From positions 1 to 25,230 of the IMG/VR virus record IMGVR_UViG_3300020428_000075: DNA of 25,230 nucleotides, one strand, 5' to 3'. Under the pieces are notes generated by a model. It did no database searches and was not told the DNA's origin. It saw nothing but the letters and a program-made list of their open reading frames with translations. Source of the stretch: a virus. Shown one piece after another: positions 12,171 through 22,370 of this stretch. Numbering within the stretch: the stretch's first letter is position 1; each line of letters starts with the position of its first letter. Both the position numbers and the translations under genes were made by a program.

Positions 12171-14087
12171 ATGCCTTTAAGAGCAACAACTTTCCAAACC
12201 AACTTCTCATCTGGTCAACTCGATCCTCGTATGATGTCACGCGCTGATGTTGGTGTGTATAATAACTCAGGAGAAAATCTTCTTAACAACTCCCCTTTGG
12301 TTCAAGGAGGAGCTCGCCGACGACCTGGCTCAGATTATGTTGCGACATTAACTGGACATACACGCCTTGAAAAACTGCGCTTTAATGACACACAGCTGTA
12401 TATCTTTGCGTTCTCAAATACTGAGCTAAAGATATTTAATTCTGCTGGAAGCTTGTTGCAGACCCTGACATCCCAGCCGTGGAGCGCAACGACCATGTGG
12501 GAGATGCGTTTAACCTCAGCTGGCGATACAACGATTATTACTCATGAAGACTTCGCAATGCAGAAATTACTTCGTACAGGGGCAACGACGTTTACGATTG
12601 CCGCTTATGCATTTGAGTCTCATAGTTCTGGTTATCCCCGGTATCAGCCGTTTTATAAATTTGCTGACGATAGTACGACACTGACACCCAGTGCAACGTC
12701 AGGCAGTGGAGTTACTTTGACAGCTTCAGCTGCTTCTTTTGTCTCTGCTCATGTTGGATCAATCATTCGATATAAAGGAAAAGAATGTGATGTCACAGCT
12801 TTTACCGATACCACCCATGTTACCGTTACGGTCCGGGAAACGCTGTCGGGAACATCTGCCGATACCGATTGGGACGAAAATGTTTTTTCAGCGGCGAAAG
12901 GGTATGCTAAATCGTGTGCGTTCCACCCTCGTAGATTGTGGTTTGGCGGCTCCAGAGATTTGCCCTCCCATTTATTTTCGTCGCAGTCGAACGCCTTCTT
13001 CAACTTTAATGTTGGAACTGGGCTTGATGCAGAGAGCATCCAAGCGCCGTTAGGATCAGATAGTGTTTCTGAAATACTTCACCTTCACTCTGGTCGACAC
13101 CTCACTGTTTTCACAGATAGTGGTGTTTATTACGTTCAGGAGTCAAATACGACTCCTGTAAGCCCTTCTAACTTCAATCCTCGCTTCTCGGTACCCTATG
13201 GTAGCGCACAAGCCCCTCCTAAGCGCTACGATGGCGCTACGCTCTTTATACAGGATACTGGAAAAGTCGTGCGAGAATTGCTGTGGAATGACCTTCAGCA
13301 ATCTTATACCGCTGAACCGATCAGTTTGGTGTCAAATGACATGATTGATGACGTACAGGATCAAGAGGTATTCTACGGAAATGATACAGGACCAGAGCAG
13401 TTTAATGTTATTGTAAACAACAATGGTAACATTTCTATTTATCATTCTGTTCGATCAGAGAAGATCGCGGCATGGTTTCCATGGGAAACAACTGGTGATT
13501 TTGAAAGTGTAACAGAATTAAACGGTGAAATCTTTGTATCTGTTAAAAGAACGGTTAATAGTTCCACAGTTTATTATCTTGAGAAATTTAATTTTTTAAA
13601 GACTGTCGATTGTTCTGCAACATTAAGTAATGTTTCAGGGAATATATGGCAAGGCTTGTCTCACTTGGTAGCATCAAGTGTTTCCTGTGTTGATAGTAAT
13701 ATTTATCATGGCGATTTTACCGTAGCATCTACGGGGCGTATTACCTTAAACGAAACTGGTACGGCTCCTGTTGCTGGTTTGAATTTTACTCGTAAGATTA
13801 TTGATATGCCAGCTAACATTCAGGGGCCGAATGGTTCTTTGCGTGGATCGCAAAAGATGGTTGGTGAAATTATTGTTGAAGTTTACGACACCGCTAACTT
13901 TGCAGTAAATGGTCAGGAATTTCTTATTCGTCAGGTTGATGACGATCTTAGCACCAGCCCGTCAGCAGTAACAGGAACGTATCAGTTTTATGGTGGTGGT
14001 TGGTCGCGTGATGCCCAAGTGACTATTACACAAACGGCTCCTCTCAAGGGAACAATCCTCAGTATTTGGAAGGAGATATTAGCATGA
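12171..14087 (+). CDS. Tail tubular protein B (T7 gp12-like nozzle)
   Basis: This 638-aa, beta-rich protein opens TTFQTNFSSGQLDPRMMSRADVGVYNNSGENLLNNSPLVQGGARRRPGSDYVA. That is the classic gp12 start (F..G..sp...gr.d...Y..g...l.N..p...Gg...RpG..yv). Farther on are AFHPRRLWFGGSRDLPSHLFSSQSNAFFNF and LTVFTDSGVYYVQES, the usual blades of this nozzle protein. It closes the tail tip and holds the fibres. GGAGG precedes its ATG. Its stop overlaps the next start (ATGA). Confidence 0.92.
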   Translation: MPLRATTFQTNFSSGQLDPRMMSRADVGVYNNSGENLLNNSPLVQGGARRRPGSDYVATLTGHTRLEKLRFNDTQLYIFAFSNTELKIFNSAGSLLQTLTSQPWSATTMWEMRLTSAGDTTIITHEDFAMQKLLRTGATTFTIAAYAFESHSSGYPRYQPFYKFADDSTTLTPSATSGSGVTLTASAASFVSAHVGSIIRYKGKECDVTAFTDTTHVTVTVRETLSGTSADTDWDENVFSAAKGYAKSCAFHPRRLWFGGSRDLPSHLFSSQSNAFFNFNVGTGLDAESIQAPLGSDSVSEILHLHSGRHLTVFTDSGVYYVQESNTTPVSPSNFNPRFSVPYGSAQAPPKRYDGATLFIQDTGKVVRELLWNDLQQSYTAEPISLVSNDMIDDVQDQEVFYGNDTGPEQFNVIVNNNGNISIYHSVRSEKIAAWFPWETTGDFESVTELNGEIFVSVKRTVNSSTVYYLEKFNFLKTVDCSATLSNVSGNIWQGLSHLVASSVSCVDSNIYHGDFTVASTGRITLNETGTAPVAGLNFTRKIIDMPANIQGPNGSLRGSQKMVGEIIVEVYDTANFAVNGQEFLIRQVDDDLSTSPSAVTGTYQFYGGGWSRDAQVTITQTAPLKGTILSIWKEILA

Positions 14088-14551
14088 GTTGGGAATATGT
14101 TGTAATGGCATCAGCGGTTGCAAGTGCGGGTGCTCAGTATGCGGCGGCATCAACACAAGCGAAAGCTGGAGCTAAAACAGCACGTATAAAAGCTCAGATC
14201 GATTCTACTAATGCATCTTTGGCAAGCTTGGAAGCTACGCAGACTGAAAGGTCGAGGCTTAAACAATTTGCGGCCTTACAATCATCTAATATATCGTCAA
14301 CATCTTATGACCCCTATTCAAGTAAGTCATTTCTAGCAATAGAAAATGATTCAGAAGATGAATTAAAATCAGATGTCGACAGCATTAGGCTTTTAGGTCA
14401 GATAAAAACAGATCGTTATGCGAAGCAAGCAAAAATATCAGACATTACAGGTGATTCATATCGAGCAATGGGTAAAACAGCTTGGCTGAAACCTGCTGGT
14501 ACTCTTATGGCGGGTGGATATAAAGCCCATAAAGTAACGAAAGAAGGATAA
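14084..14551 (+). CDS. Internal virion protein, gp14-like, 155 aa
   Basis: The start MSWEYVVMASAVASAGAQYAAASTQAKAGAKTARIKAQIDSTNASLASLEATQ has a short hydrophobic helix followed by an Ala-rich amphipathic helix, as in T7 gp14-type core proteins. Those proteins leave the virion first and form a pore in the outer membrane during infection. The ATG at 14084 is preceded by AGGAGATATTAGC and overlaps the tubular B stop (ATGA). The C-terminal part (ISDITGDSYRAMGKTAWLKPAGTLMAGGYK) is also usual for the type. The assignment rests on position and pattern. Confidence 0.75.
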   Translation: MSWEYVVMASAVASAGAQYAAASTQAKAGAKTARIKAQIDSTNASLASLEATQTERSRLKQFAALQSSNISSTSYDPYSSKSFLAIENDSEDELKSDVDSIRLLGQIKTDRYAKQAKISDITGDSYRAMGKTAWLKPAGTLMAGGYKAHKVTKEG

Positions 14552-17436
14552 TGGCTATAAAACCATATGTAAGTCAAAGCAAAGTTACACCAATTGCAGG
14601 TGTAGATACGTCAGGAATTAACAGAGTAGCGAATATACAGGCTAACAGTATGTTAGGAGCCGCTCGGGTTTTAGACACTATTGGCGAGATGGCTTTTCAA
14701 GAAGGAAAGAAAGAACGAATAAAAGAAGGAACGCTTGATGCGGCATCTGCTAAACTTGGTCGTAATGAACATGGTGAGCCCATATTACCTGACTCAATAC
14801 CTAGTGATAACACCTTCTATGGTGAAGCGTATCAAAATGCTTTGTATACTAGGTATGGGAGTGAAGTTGAGATTGATTTAGCTAATCGATTTCAAACACT
14901 AGCAGGTGAAATGACTTACGATTCTCCTAAAACGGGGATGTCAAAAGCGCAAACATTTATGGAAGCCGCCACTCTTCAGCTTAATGCAACAATAGAAAAT
15001 GTTGATCCAAATGTACGGGACTCTGTTCGGAAATATGGAATAGAACGTATTCGTCAACACCACAGTTATATTGATAATGCAGAAAAGAAAGCTGAATTTA
15101 ATCAAGCTAATAAATCTAACGGTGAATTAATTACTCAAAGATATGGTGAAGTTATGTCACTAGTTCGAGAAGGAGAACCTTTCGAAGCTGTTCGTCTTTC
15201 TCCGCAATATAAAAGGTTTACTACTGCAATTGGGTTGAGAAGACAATTTATAGGAACAGCTAACGCAAACAATCTTTTGCATAAATATGATGTAGCTCTT
15301 GTTATGCAGGAAGTTGCCAATAGATTTTATCAAATAAAAGATGATAAAGGAATGACTACAGAACAGGCCGCATTAAAACGCAAAGAATTTCTTGAAAAAA
15401 TCTTAACTAAAAATATGACAATAGGGAGTCGAAAAAAAGGAGCAGGGAACATAGGAAGCTGGACAGAAGAACAACGAAACGGTTTGGTTACGTTATTAAA
15501 ATCTTATGATTCAGCTATGATTAATGTTTCCACGGCACAAAACAACTATATTTCAGCACAGCTGTTAGAAAAATTAGCAGGTGCGGCAATGTCCCATGGG
15601 ACGGAAGATGCTCAAACTAAAATGACTAATTTGTTTAATAACACAAGAAAAGAAATTTTTAAATCAACAGGTAAGATGCCTTCAAACGGACAGTTACTAA
15701 GAACCGTTTCTGGTATAATTGCAGATCAAGAACGTCATAAGAACCTTGAGTGGAAGACAGATACCCGAAATCGCTTAATTAATGCACGTGCAGATAATGA
15801 AGAGAATAGAAAGGTTATTATAAAGGATGCTCTTCATTTACTAAAAGAAGATCATCCGGGTGAATTTGAAAATATAAAGGCTAACCTTAGAGATATGAAA
15901 GGCTCTCAAGGCCAAGTTGATTATTTAAGACAGGTTTTAAAAACCACAGGTCTTACGGCAGATCGAGTGCAAGCTGATTATGCAAATGAACGGTTAAAAT
16001 TAAATATTAAAAATTATGGCAGAGAGTTAGGTCGCAATGTTTCTGCGCGGATTTTACAAATAGCTAAAGCTGGTGATCCTATAAAAGAAGAACGCCGCTT
16101 AAAACAATTTGAATCAGAGCTTGTTAAAGAGCTCAACGGCAGAACAGCACATATGAACAAACTGGCACCTTTGTTACGATCATTTAGAAATGGGCGTTCT
16201 GTTCCATCCAGTAAAACAAATGGTGATTTATTTATTCCGGCATTAAGATTTCTGGGTGTAGATAATCCAACTGATCCCGATGTTGCATTTGCTCATGTAC
16301 GAATGGGTATACCAACATACATGATTGAAGCAATGCTTGATGGGTTGCGAGGAGTTAATTCAAATAATCTTCAAGCAGTCGATCAGGCAATGGCAATATT
16401 CAATAGATATAAAGGATTGCAAGGGGGCATAGAACACCTTTCTGCACAGCTTGGTTCTGATTATGCGGTGTTTCACAATATTTCTATTATGGGATTAGAG
16501 AATCATAAGAAACATATGGACCTTGTTCAAAAGGCTTCTCGAGGAGATAACACTCCATTCGGGGGTTATAAAAATATAATACCTGGCTATCGAACAATTA
16601 ATGATGAGGGTGAAGAAATAGTCGATGGTCTTGCTGTTAAAGCCGCATTTAATAATTCTATGAAAAGGGTCAACAAGGATTTACTTGACGGCTATACTCC
16701 GTGGATTTCAACATTTCCAGTAAGTCTTTTAGATATATCGTCACATTTGCCAGATTCTGAAAAAGAAAACCTAAAATACAAAGCAGAACGGGCTGACAAG
16801 TCACCTGTTCCCTTTGAATTTAAACGTCAGGCTGAGAAAATTTGGCTTGCTAGTCTTCATCATTTTAAGAAAGGCGATGAAATAACAGACGAGGAAATGG
16901 ATGAAGCTATGAAATATGCTGTTCATACGGCTATGTCGAGCCGTGTGTCTAACTGGGGTTATACAATGGCAATGAAAGGATCGGGTAATTTTGGTGAATT
17001 AAACTTAGTTCAAAATGCTCCTAATAGATTTTTTGCTATCGACACGGCAGATGGTCCATCTACGAATTGGATATTTGATGCAACCAATAAGATGGTAGCT
17101 AAGACTGCTGATCCCCGAATGAACAAAGGGAAACTGGTATTAGGTTATAATTATTTCTTGGAAGATAACGGGAAAAAATCACCAGCTGGGACACCTATTT
17201 ATGATGTTAGAACGTGGAATGACGAAGTTGCAGGTGATTTCATGCGGGATAAAAGAGGTAAAATTGTCGAAGTTGATTTATTTGCCAAATGGCAAGCAAA
17301 GCAATCTGATGCTCTGATAGAAGAACAGCTTAGAAAAGCTGATGAGCAAGAAAAAATTCATAAGAAAGCGGCAGAATTAAATAAACAGTTCTTTAACGAG
17401 AGAGGCCGTGCAAAAGCGCATATGTCAATAAGGTGA
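14551..17436 (+). CDS. Internal virion protein, gp15-like, 961 aa
   Basis: This is a long, mostly helical soluble protein in the gp15 position between the gp14-like and gp16-like genes. The N-terminus (TPIAGVDTSGINRVANIQANSMLGAARVLDTIGEMAFQEGKKERIKEGTLDAAS) matches the opening of such core proteins. The rest is hydrophilic helix with FYGEAYQNALYTRYGSEVEIDLANRFQTLA early on. It has no enzymatic motif that I can see. In T7-like phages this protein is part of the ejected channel across the periplasm. Its ATG directly follows the previous stop (TAATG). The base composition is more AT-rich than the head genes. Confidence 0.8.
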   Translation: MAIKPYVSQSKVTPIAGVDTSGINRVANIQANSMLGAARVLDTIGEMAFQEGKKERIKEGTLDAASAKLGRNEHGEPILPDSIPSDNTFYGEAYQNALYTRYGSEVEIDLANRFQTLAGEMTYDSPKTGMSKAQTFMEAATLQLNATIENVDPNVRDSVRKYGIERIRQHHSYIDNAEKKAEFNQANKSNGELITQRYGEVMSLVREGEPFEAVRLSPQYKRFTTAIGLRRQFIGTANANNLLHKYDVALVMQEVANRFYQIKDDKGMTTEQAALKRKEFLEKILTKNMTIGSRKKGAGNIGSWTEEQRNGLVTLLKSYDSAMINVSTAQNNYISAQLLEKLAGAAMSHGTEDAQTKMTNLFNNTRKEIFKSTGKMPSNGQLLRTVSGIIADQERHKNLEWKTDTRNRLINARADNEENRKVIIKDALHLLKEDHPGEFENIKANLRDMKGSQGQVDYLRQVLKTTGLTADRVQADYANERLKLNIKNYGRELGRNVSARILQIAKAGDPIKEERRLKQFESELVKELNGRTAHMNKLAPLLRSFRNGRSVPSSKTNGDLFIPALRFLGVDNPTDPDVAFAHVRMGIPTYMIEAMLDGLRGVNSNNLQAVDQAMAIFNRYKGLQGGIEHLSAQLGSDYAVFHNISIMGLENHKKHMDLVQKASRGDNTPFGGYKNIIPGYRTINDEGEEIVDGLAVKAAFNNSMKRVNKDLLDGYTPWISTFPVSLLDISSHLPDSEKENLKYKAERADKSPVPFEFKRQAEKIWLASLHHFKKGDEITDEEMDEAMKYAVHTAMSSRVSNWGYTMAMKGSGNFGELNLVQNAPNRFFAIDTADGPSTNWIFDATNKMVAKTADPRMNKGKLVLGYNYFLEDNGKKSPAGTPIYDVRTWNDEVAGDFMRDKRGKIVEVDLFAKWQAKQSDALIEEQLRKADEQEKIHKKAAELNKQFFNERGRAKAHMSIR

Positions 17437-17440
17437 ATAA

Positions 17441-20400
17441 ATGGGATTTATAGAAGAATTAGATCGCATAAACGGACAAAATCGACAACAGGATAACCGT
17501 CCAGTTCATCAATTGGATACATCTGAGCGGGTATGGAACGCTCTGCAAACTGATACCTTGGTTGGTCAGATTGGCACAAGTCTCAAATATCATATTGAGA
17601 TGGGGGATTTTGGCGATTACCAGCCCGTTGAAGGTTATAATCCTTTTAATGATAATATGATTGGTTATGAAAATTATGCTGATGAGTTCATCACATCGAT
17701 GAGCCCAGCAGAAACAATGGTACGAAAAGCAATCATTGATCGTAATAACGAAAGCCGAAGATCATTTGAAAATCATGGATGGTCACGTTTACTTGGCAAT
17801 CTAATGGACCCTATTAATATTTTACCGATACCTTTAGCCAGAGGCATTGGATTTATTCAAGGTGCCAAGCAAGGATCAAAGGTTGGTCTTTTAGGTCTTG
17901 GCCCAGCTGAGGCAATACGTGCAGGTATGGACCCTACTAATCCTACCTTAGAGCCTTATTTTGCAATTGCTGGTGCAGGAATTTTAGGCGGTGCGATTGG
18001 CGGTATAGCAGGTGGTATCGGTAAAGTTAAATTAGATTTCATGGCTGATAACTGGTTTGCAAGTCAAAGTGCTGTTGATGCTTATAATCGATTAGAAGAG
18101 ATTATGCCTGATACTGCGGCAACGGTTCGTCCGTTTTCTGAAAGAAAAACATTTGTTAATAAGGATGGTTTAGAATATCAGGAGTCAATTTTTGACCACG
18201 TAAAACGCTTGATTGATAAATCATCGCGGGAAAGCAATACTGAGTATGATGCACGAATACTTGAAATAACCAGTGATCCTAAAAAATATGAAGACTTAAT
18301 AGAAGTTAGCAAAAGCTGGAATCCAGATTCTTTTGTTCCAACTGGAACAGGAATCGAAACAATGCGATTAGCACAGCATCCTTATTTTTTACTGAAAAAT
18401 AATTTATTTAAAGGCGAAATGGGTAATTCAATTCGTAGATTGGCTGATCGAATTACTGGTTCTCCGGGCATGATAACAAAAGGTATGGCCGCTGGTGATT
18501 CTATAGCTCAAGGTGTTCATAACAAATCAAAGTTACATAACAAATTAGCAGTAGATGCCAGTAAAGGGATGTATCATGCTTATTTAAAAGAACAAAATAT
18601 TAATCCAGATACTATGACACCATTTGGTCGGGCTCTTAAATCTGTTGAGACAAGTATTTTTCATGGCAGAGAATACAAACAATTTAAAGATGATGTTATG
18701 TGGATGGTGTTGTCTGGTGAGAAAAGCACTAATGCCAATGTTATTGAGGCGGCTACTGCCCTTAAAACTTATATGGATGCAATGGGTAAAGCTGGTCAGG
18801 ATGCAGGTATTTTTGGTATCGCACGTTTAAATCGGCGTAAGAAATTTTTACAGGAAGAGGTAATACCTAACTCAGACCGTTCTGTTTTAAATCAGGTAGA
18901 TCGTCTTAGAGGTGCATTATCTGATGAAAAAAACCTTTTAGGACGAGATTGGTTAGTCAGGGCTATTGATGATTTAGAAGGCAAGTCAAATTTGAGTCAA
19001 AAACAATTTGATAATCTTGAAAAATTTAGGGAAGAACTCAAAGAAGTAGATTTTATTTTAATGGGAGACAACCGTAGTTTTTTGTTAGATCGAACTCGCG
19101 ACTCTTTTAAAAATAAGGGTGCTCAGATTTATCATGATAGGATTAAACGTCAGCAAGAATGGGTTGATGAATTAGCAGATATTGAAGCTCGTTTAGAAAA
19201 TTGGAAAACAGCAAGTGCCCGTGGTGAATTACCTCAAGCTGAAAAACAGGCGTTCACTCACTGGTCACGTATGTTTAAGCATGATGAAATTGTTAATCAT
19301 AGGGCAGAATTTTTAAAGATTTTAGAAGATTGGTATATCAAGACAGATACTACAGGTGTTCGTGCTAACCAAACGCTTGATAGTATTTTAAAACAACGTA
19401 CCCAAGGTGACATTAAGCGATTGCTTGATGATGCTATGAGAAAAGAAGGTTTACCAGAATCTACTATCAATTCGGCGTTAGCAAAAATTGATGACATATT
19501 TAAAACCAAATCAGTTGATCCAAAAATTAAACAATTACAATTAGAAGAAGCACATAATTATGTTCGTGGTCTAGTTGATACTTATGGTGTTGGTAAAGAT
19601 GCCCGTCTTCAGGAAGCTTTAAAAGAAGTTGAGCGAATGGCATCACGGGGAGAGCCAGAAGATTTTGCGTTTGGTGCGGCTTCAGCTACCAGAGAACGTA
19701 TCTTGGAAATGCCATCTTATATGCTGACTAAACGATATAATGGTATTGCTGATTTTATTGAAACTGATCCAGAAATTATGTTGCGTCGTTATCATCGCCG
19801 TATGGCGGCATCGATTGAGATGGGTAATGAATTTGGCGATGCTACGATGAAGAACTTTACAGATGAATTAAAGCTTCGTCTTGAATCTGAGGTAGATAAT
19901 GCTGTTGGTAAAGAAGCAGAAGCGTTAGCGCGGGAGAGCTCACGGGTTATCCAAGCTGTTACTGACATGAAGGAAAAGGTCTTAGGTGTTTATAAGCTTC
20001 CAACTGATCCTAGTTCAGCCAGTGCTCGCGGGGTTCGAAGTATAAAAAATGCTATGGTTTTAGCTTTAATGGGTAAAGCAACTGTTGCGGCGTTAGCTGA
20101 TATGGGTCGAACAGTTATGTCTGTTGGATTGGAACGGGCATTTAAAGGGGCATTTGATAAATTTACTGTCGCATCTCATGATTTCAAGATGGGTGGCGCA
20201 GAAGTAGAGCTTGCTGGAGAAGCAGCTGAAGTTGCATTACATGGACGATGGGAAGCATTTTTTGATGTAGATGGTGGGTTTGGTGGAAACACAATGATCG
20301 AGCGTATGCTTGATACTGGTGTCAATAAGATGTTCGTTCTTAATGCTTTGTCGCCATATACCGATATGATGAAACGATTTTCTGGTTCAATCATTCAATC

Positions 20401-21268
20401 TGAAATGATCCGTACATCTGTTAAATGGGCGGGTGATTTAAAGTGGGTTAATGAAGGTGGCGAGATGGTCATGCGTGGAAAACAAGGAAGGCTGACCAAA
20501 TCTGAGCGTGATGCATTACTTAAAGTAGGTATTAATTTAGATGATGCTGTTAAAATAGCAGATCAATGGACAAGAGCAGGAGCCCAGAAAGGTAACACCT
20601 TACATTTAGCTAATACTGGAGCGTGGGATGATCCTGTTATTCGTAACAAGTTCCGTGTTGCGCTTGTTGACGAAATTAATAATGCGGTTATTACACCCGG
20701 CCCTGCTGAAAAACTTAATTTTATGAGCACTCAGGTTGGTAGCTTAATGACCCAGTTTAAGTCATTTGGATTCTCGGCAACTCACAGAACCTTATTGGCT
20801 GGCTTACAACAACGTGATGCCAAAGCGTTTCATGGCATACTATCAATGATCGCAATGGGTTATATGGTCGATATTATTAAGTCGCCCAGCTATGACAAAC
20901 GTGACTTTACCTCAATTGATCGCTTGGTTCAGGCGATTGATTACTCTGGTGCTACTGGAATTATGTTTGATCTCGACAATATGCTTGAGGTCATGAGTGG
21001 GAATACGCTGGGTATTCGCCCTATGCTGGGTGTCGATAGTTTTTTTAAAGACCCGAACCTCGCTCAGCGCACAGGCCAAGTTGGTGGGCCTGTGGCCTCG
21101 CTGGGATTAGACCTGGCTAACTCAATTCTTAATCCTGACGCAGATAGTCAGGACATGGCTCGTTCTGTTCGGCGGCTCCTGCCGTTCAACAATCTCATCT
21201 GGTTTTCATGGGCGGTTGATAGATTGCAAAGGTCAGCTGGCAGTATTGGTGAGGATGATGATGAATAG
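17441..21268 (+). CDS. Internal virion protein, gp16-like, 1275 aa
   Basis: The largest gene in the window lies where T7 gp16 would be. The product is largely helical and has a glycine-zipper hydrophobic segment at about 173-195 (YFAIAGAGILGGAIGGIAGG), which could enter the inner membrane. It also has long coiled-coil-type stretches in the middle and a C-terminal part with FMSTQVGSLMTQFKSFGFSATHRTLLAGLQQRDAKAFHG, a pattern seen in large podovirus internal proteins. I find no transglycosylase motif at the N-terminus, unlike T7 gp16. It probably forms the inner-membrane part of the DNA-ejection channel. AGGTG precedes its ATG. Confidence 0.82.
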   Translation: MGFIEELDRINGQNRQQDNRPVHQLDTSERVWNALQTDTLVGQIGTSLKYHIEMGDFGDYQPVEGYNPFNDNMIGYENYADEFITSMSPAETMVRKAIIDRNNESRRSFENHGWSRLLGNLMDPINILPIPLARGIGFIQGAKQGSKVGLLGLGPAEAIRAGMDPTNPTLEPYFAIAGAGILGGAIGGIAGGIGKVKLDFMADNWFASQSAVDAYNRLEEIMPDTAATVRPFSERKTFVNKDGLEYQESIFDHVKRLIDKSSRESNTEYDARILEITSDPKKYEDLIEVSKSWNPDSFVPTGTGIETMRLAQHPYFLLKNNLFKGEMGNSIRRLADRITGSPGMITKGMAAGDSIAQGVHNKSKLHNKLAVDASKGMYHAYLKEQNINPDTMTPFGRALKSVETSIFHGREYKQFKDDVMWMVLSGEKSTNANVIEAATALKTYMDAMGKAGQDAGIFGIARLNRRKKFLQEEVIPNSDRSVLNQVDRLRGALSDEKNLLGRDWLVRAIDDLEGKSNLSQKQFDNLEKFREELKEVDFILMGDNRSFLLDRTRDSFKNKGAQIYHDRIKRQQEWVDELADIEARLENWKTASARGELPQAEKQAFTHWSRMFKHDEIVNHRAEFLKILEDWYIKTDTTGVRANQTLDSILKQRTQGDIKRLLDDAMRKEGLPESTINSALAKIDDIFKTKSVDPKIKQLQLEEAHNYVRGLVDTYGVGKDARLQEALKEVERMASRGEPEDFAFGAASATRERILEMPSYMLTKRYNGIADFIETDPEIMLRRYHRRMAASIEMGNEFGDATMKNFTDELKLRLESEVDNAVGKEAEALARESSRVIQAVTDMKEKVLGVYKLPTDPSSASARGVRSIKNAMVLALMGKATVAALADMGRTVMSVGLERAFKGAFDKFTVASHDFKMGGAEVELAGEAAEVALHGRWEAFFDVDGGFGGNTMIERMLDTGVNKMFVLNALSPYTDMMKRFSGSIIQSEMIRTSVKWAGDLKWVNEGGEMVMRGKQGRLTKSERDALLKVGINLDDAVKIADQWTRAGAQKGNTLHLANTGAWDDPVIRNKFRVALVDEINNAVITPGPAEKLNFMSTQVGSLMTQFKSFGFSATHRTLLAGLQQRDAKAFHGILSMIAMGYMVDIIKSPSYDKRDFTSIDRLVQAIDYSGATGIMFDLDNMLEVMSGNTLGIRPMLGVDSFFKDPNLAQRTGQVGGPVASLGLDLANSILNPDADSQDMARSVRRLLPFNNLIWFSWAVDRLQRSAGSIGEDDDE

Positions 21269-21333
21269 ATTTCGTTCTGTGCGTGGTGATTTTTATTTTA
21301 TTAACTTATTTTGAGGGGAAACGGAGATAGAGT

Positions 21334-22041
21334 ATGACACATATTACAATCGGAACAACAACAACGATTGCTAAATATACTGCGACATCTGGTCAGACAG
21401 CGTTTAGCATACCGTTTGAGTTTTTTGATGATGATGACATAGATGTTTATAAACAAGGTACCTTATTAGAGAAATCGACACATTATAATATAACGCCTGT
21501 CACTACGTACAGCGGTGGATATAATGGTGGTACGATGACCCTGACATCAGGTGCAACAACATCTGATTCAGTTGTCTTAGAATTAAATATATCCCCAACA
21601 CGGACAACAGATTTCCCGACTACTGGTGGATTTAATATCGATACGTTAAATACGTGGATCGATAAAATGATTGTATTATTCAAACAAGCTTTTGAAAATA
21701 TAGATCGTAAAGTTGGTAGAGCTTCGACTGACACATCAACTTATGCATTAACTTTACCTGTTCCTACTTCGACAGCGCAGAACCTCCAGTTAAGTACATC
21801 TGGTTTTACTCTTATAGAAAGGGGCAATGTTGTTTTAAATGGTACTGGAGCACCTGCTGGTGGCACAGGTATCAACGGTGATTTTTATATCGATAGCAAT
21901 GCAAATAATCTTTACGGCCCAAAGGCAGGTGGTTCATGGCCTACGGCTGTTTCAATGGTTGGACCTACAGGCTCTACAGGGGCCACTGGTGCTACAGGAT
22001 CGACAGGTGGCATTGGTTTAATGATAGCGTTAGGAGGTTAA
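21334..22041 (+). CDS. Tail fibre anchor protein, T7 gp17 N-terminal-like, with short collagen-like tail
   Basis: Residues 1-130 match the T7 gp17 N-terminal anchor that attaches fibres to the tail: YTATSGQTAFSIPFEFFDDDDIDVYKQGTLLEKSTHYNIT, then GGTMTLTSGATTSDSVVLELNISPTRTTDFPTTGGFNIDTLNTWIDKMIVLFKQ. After a linker, GAPAGGTGINGDFYIDSNANNLYGPKAGGSW is a common fibre segment, and the protein ends in collagen-like triplets (GPTGSTGATGATGSTGG). There is no large receptor-binding domain, so this is probably an adaptor to which the following fibres bind. The last codons contain the AGGAGG site of the next gene. The 65-base gap upstream is AT-rich with no evident structure. Confidence 0.88.
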   Translation: MTHITIGTTTTIAKYTATSGQTAFSIPFEFFDDDDIDVYKQGTLLEKSTHYNITPVTTYSGGYNGGTMTLTSGATTSDSVVLELNISPTRTTDFPTTGGFNIDTLNTWIDKMIVLFKQAFENIDRKVGRASTDTSTYALTLPVPTSTAQNLQLSTSGFTLIERGNVVLNGTGAPAGGTGINGDFYIDSNANNLYGPKAGGSWPTAVSMVGPTGSTGATGATGSTGGIGLMIALGG

Positions 22042-22042
22042 T

Positions 22043-22369
22043 GTGGCTGACACATTTCATATGGTAAATGCAGATATTACGACAAGCGATCCTACTGTTT
22101 TGACAGCTGGTTCTGGTGAAACTTTAGTCGTTGTTGGATGTCAGGTTTCTAATATGCACGCAAGTACAGCTTGTTGGTTGACAGCGACTGTGTACCAAAG
22201 CGGTGGAGGTACTAATGCAATTCTTTGTAAGGAAGTATCTATTCCAATCAACGACGCATTTAACCCGATACAAGGAAAACTTGTTTTGGAAACAGGTGAC
22301 TATATCAAAATGGATGCTCAAGCAAATAGTTCACTTGAGGCAACAATCTCTTATTTAAAGCAGACTTGA
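22043..22369 (+). CDS. Small beta-rich structural protein, 108 aa, GTG start
   Basis: The sequence (ADTFHMVNADITTSDPTVLTAGSGETLVVVGCQVSN, then GKLVLETGDYIKMDAQANSSLEATISYLKQ) is a compact beta-type protein often encoded beside fibre genes in marine podoviruses. Its exact role is unknown; a minor tail or fibre component is likely. The GTG at 22043 is chosen because AGGAGG lies five bases upstream. An overlapping ATG two bases earlier opens only a very short frame. One base separates its stop from the next ATG. Confidence 0.7.
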   Translation: MADTFHMVNADITTSDPTVLTAGSGETLVVVGCQVSNMHASTACWLTATVYQSGGGTNAILCKEVSIPINDAFNPIQGKLVLETGDYIKMDAQANSSLEATISYLKQT

Positions 22370-22370
22370 T

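Noticed and set aside
21483-21734. Minus-strand ORF opposite the fibre anchor, and similar reverse-frame ORFs within the structural genes
   Set aside because: They lie opposite well-supported genes, lack ribosome sites and show no protein-like pattern.
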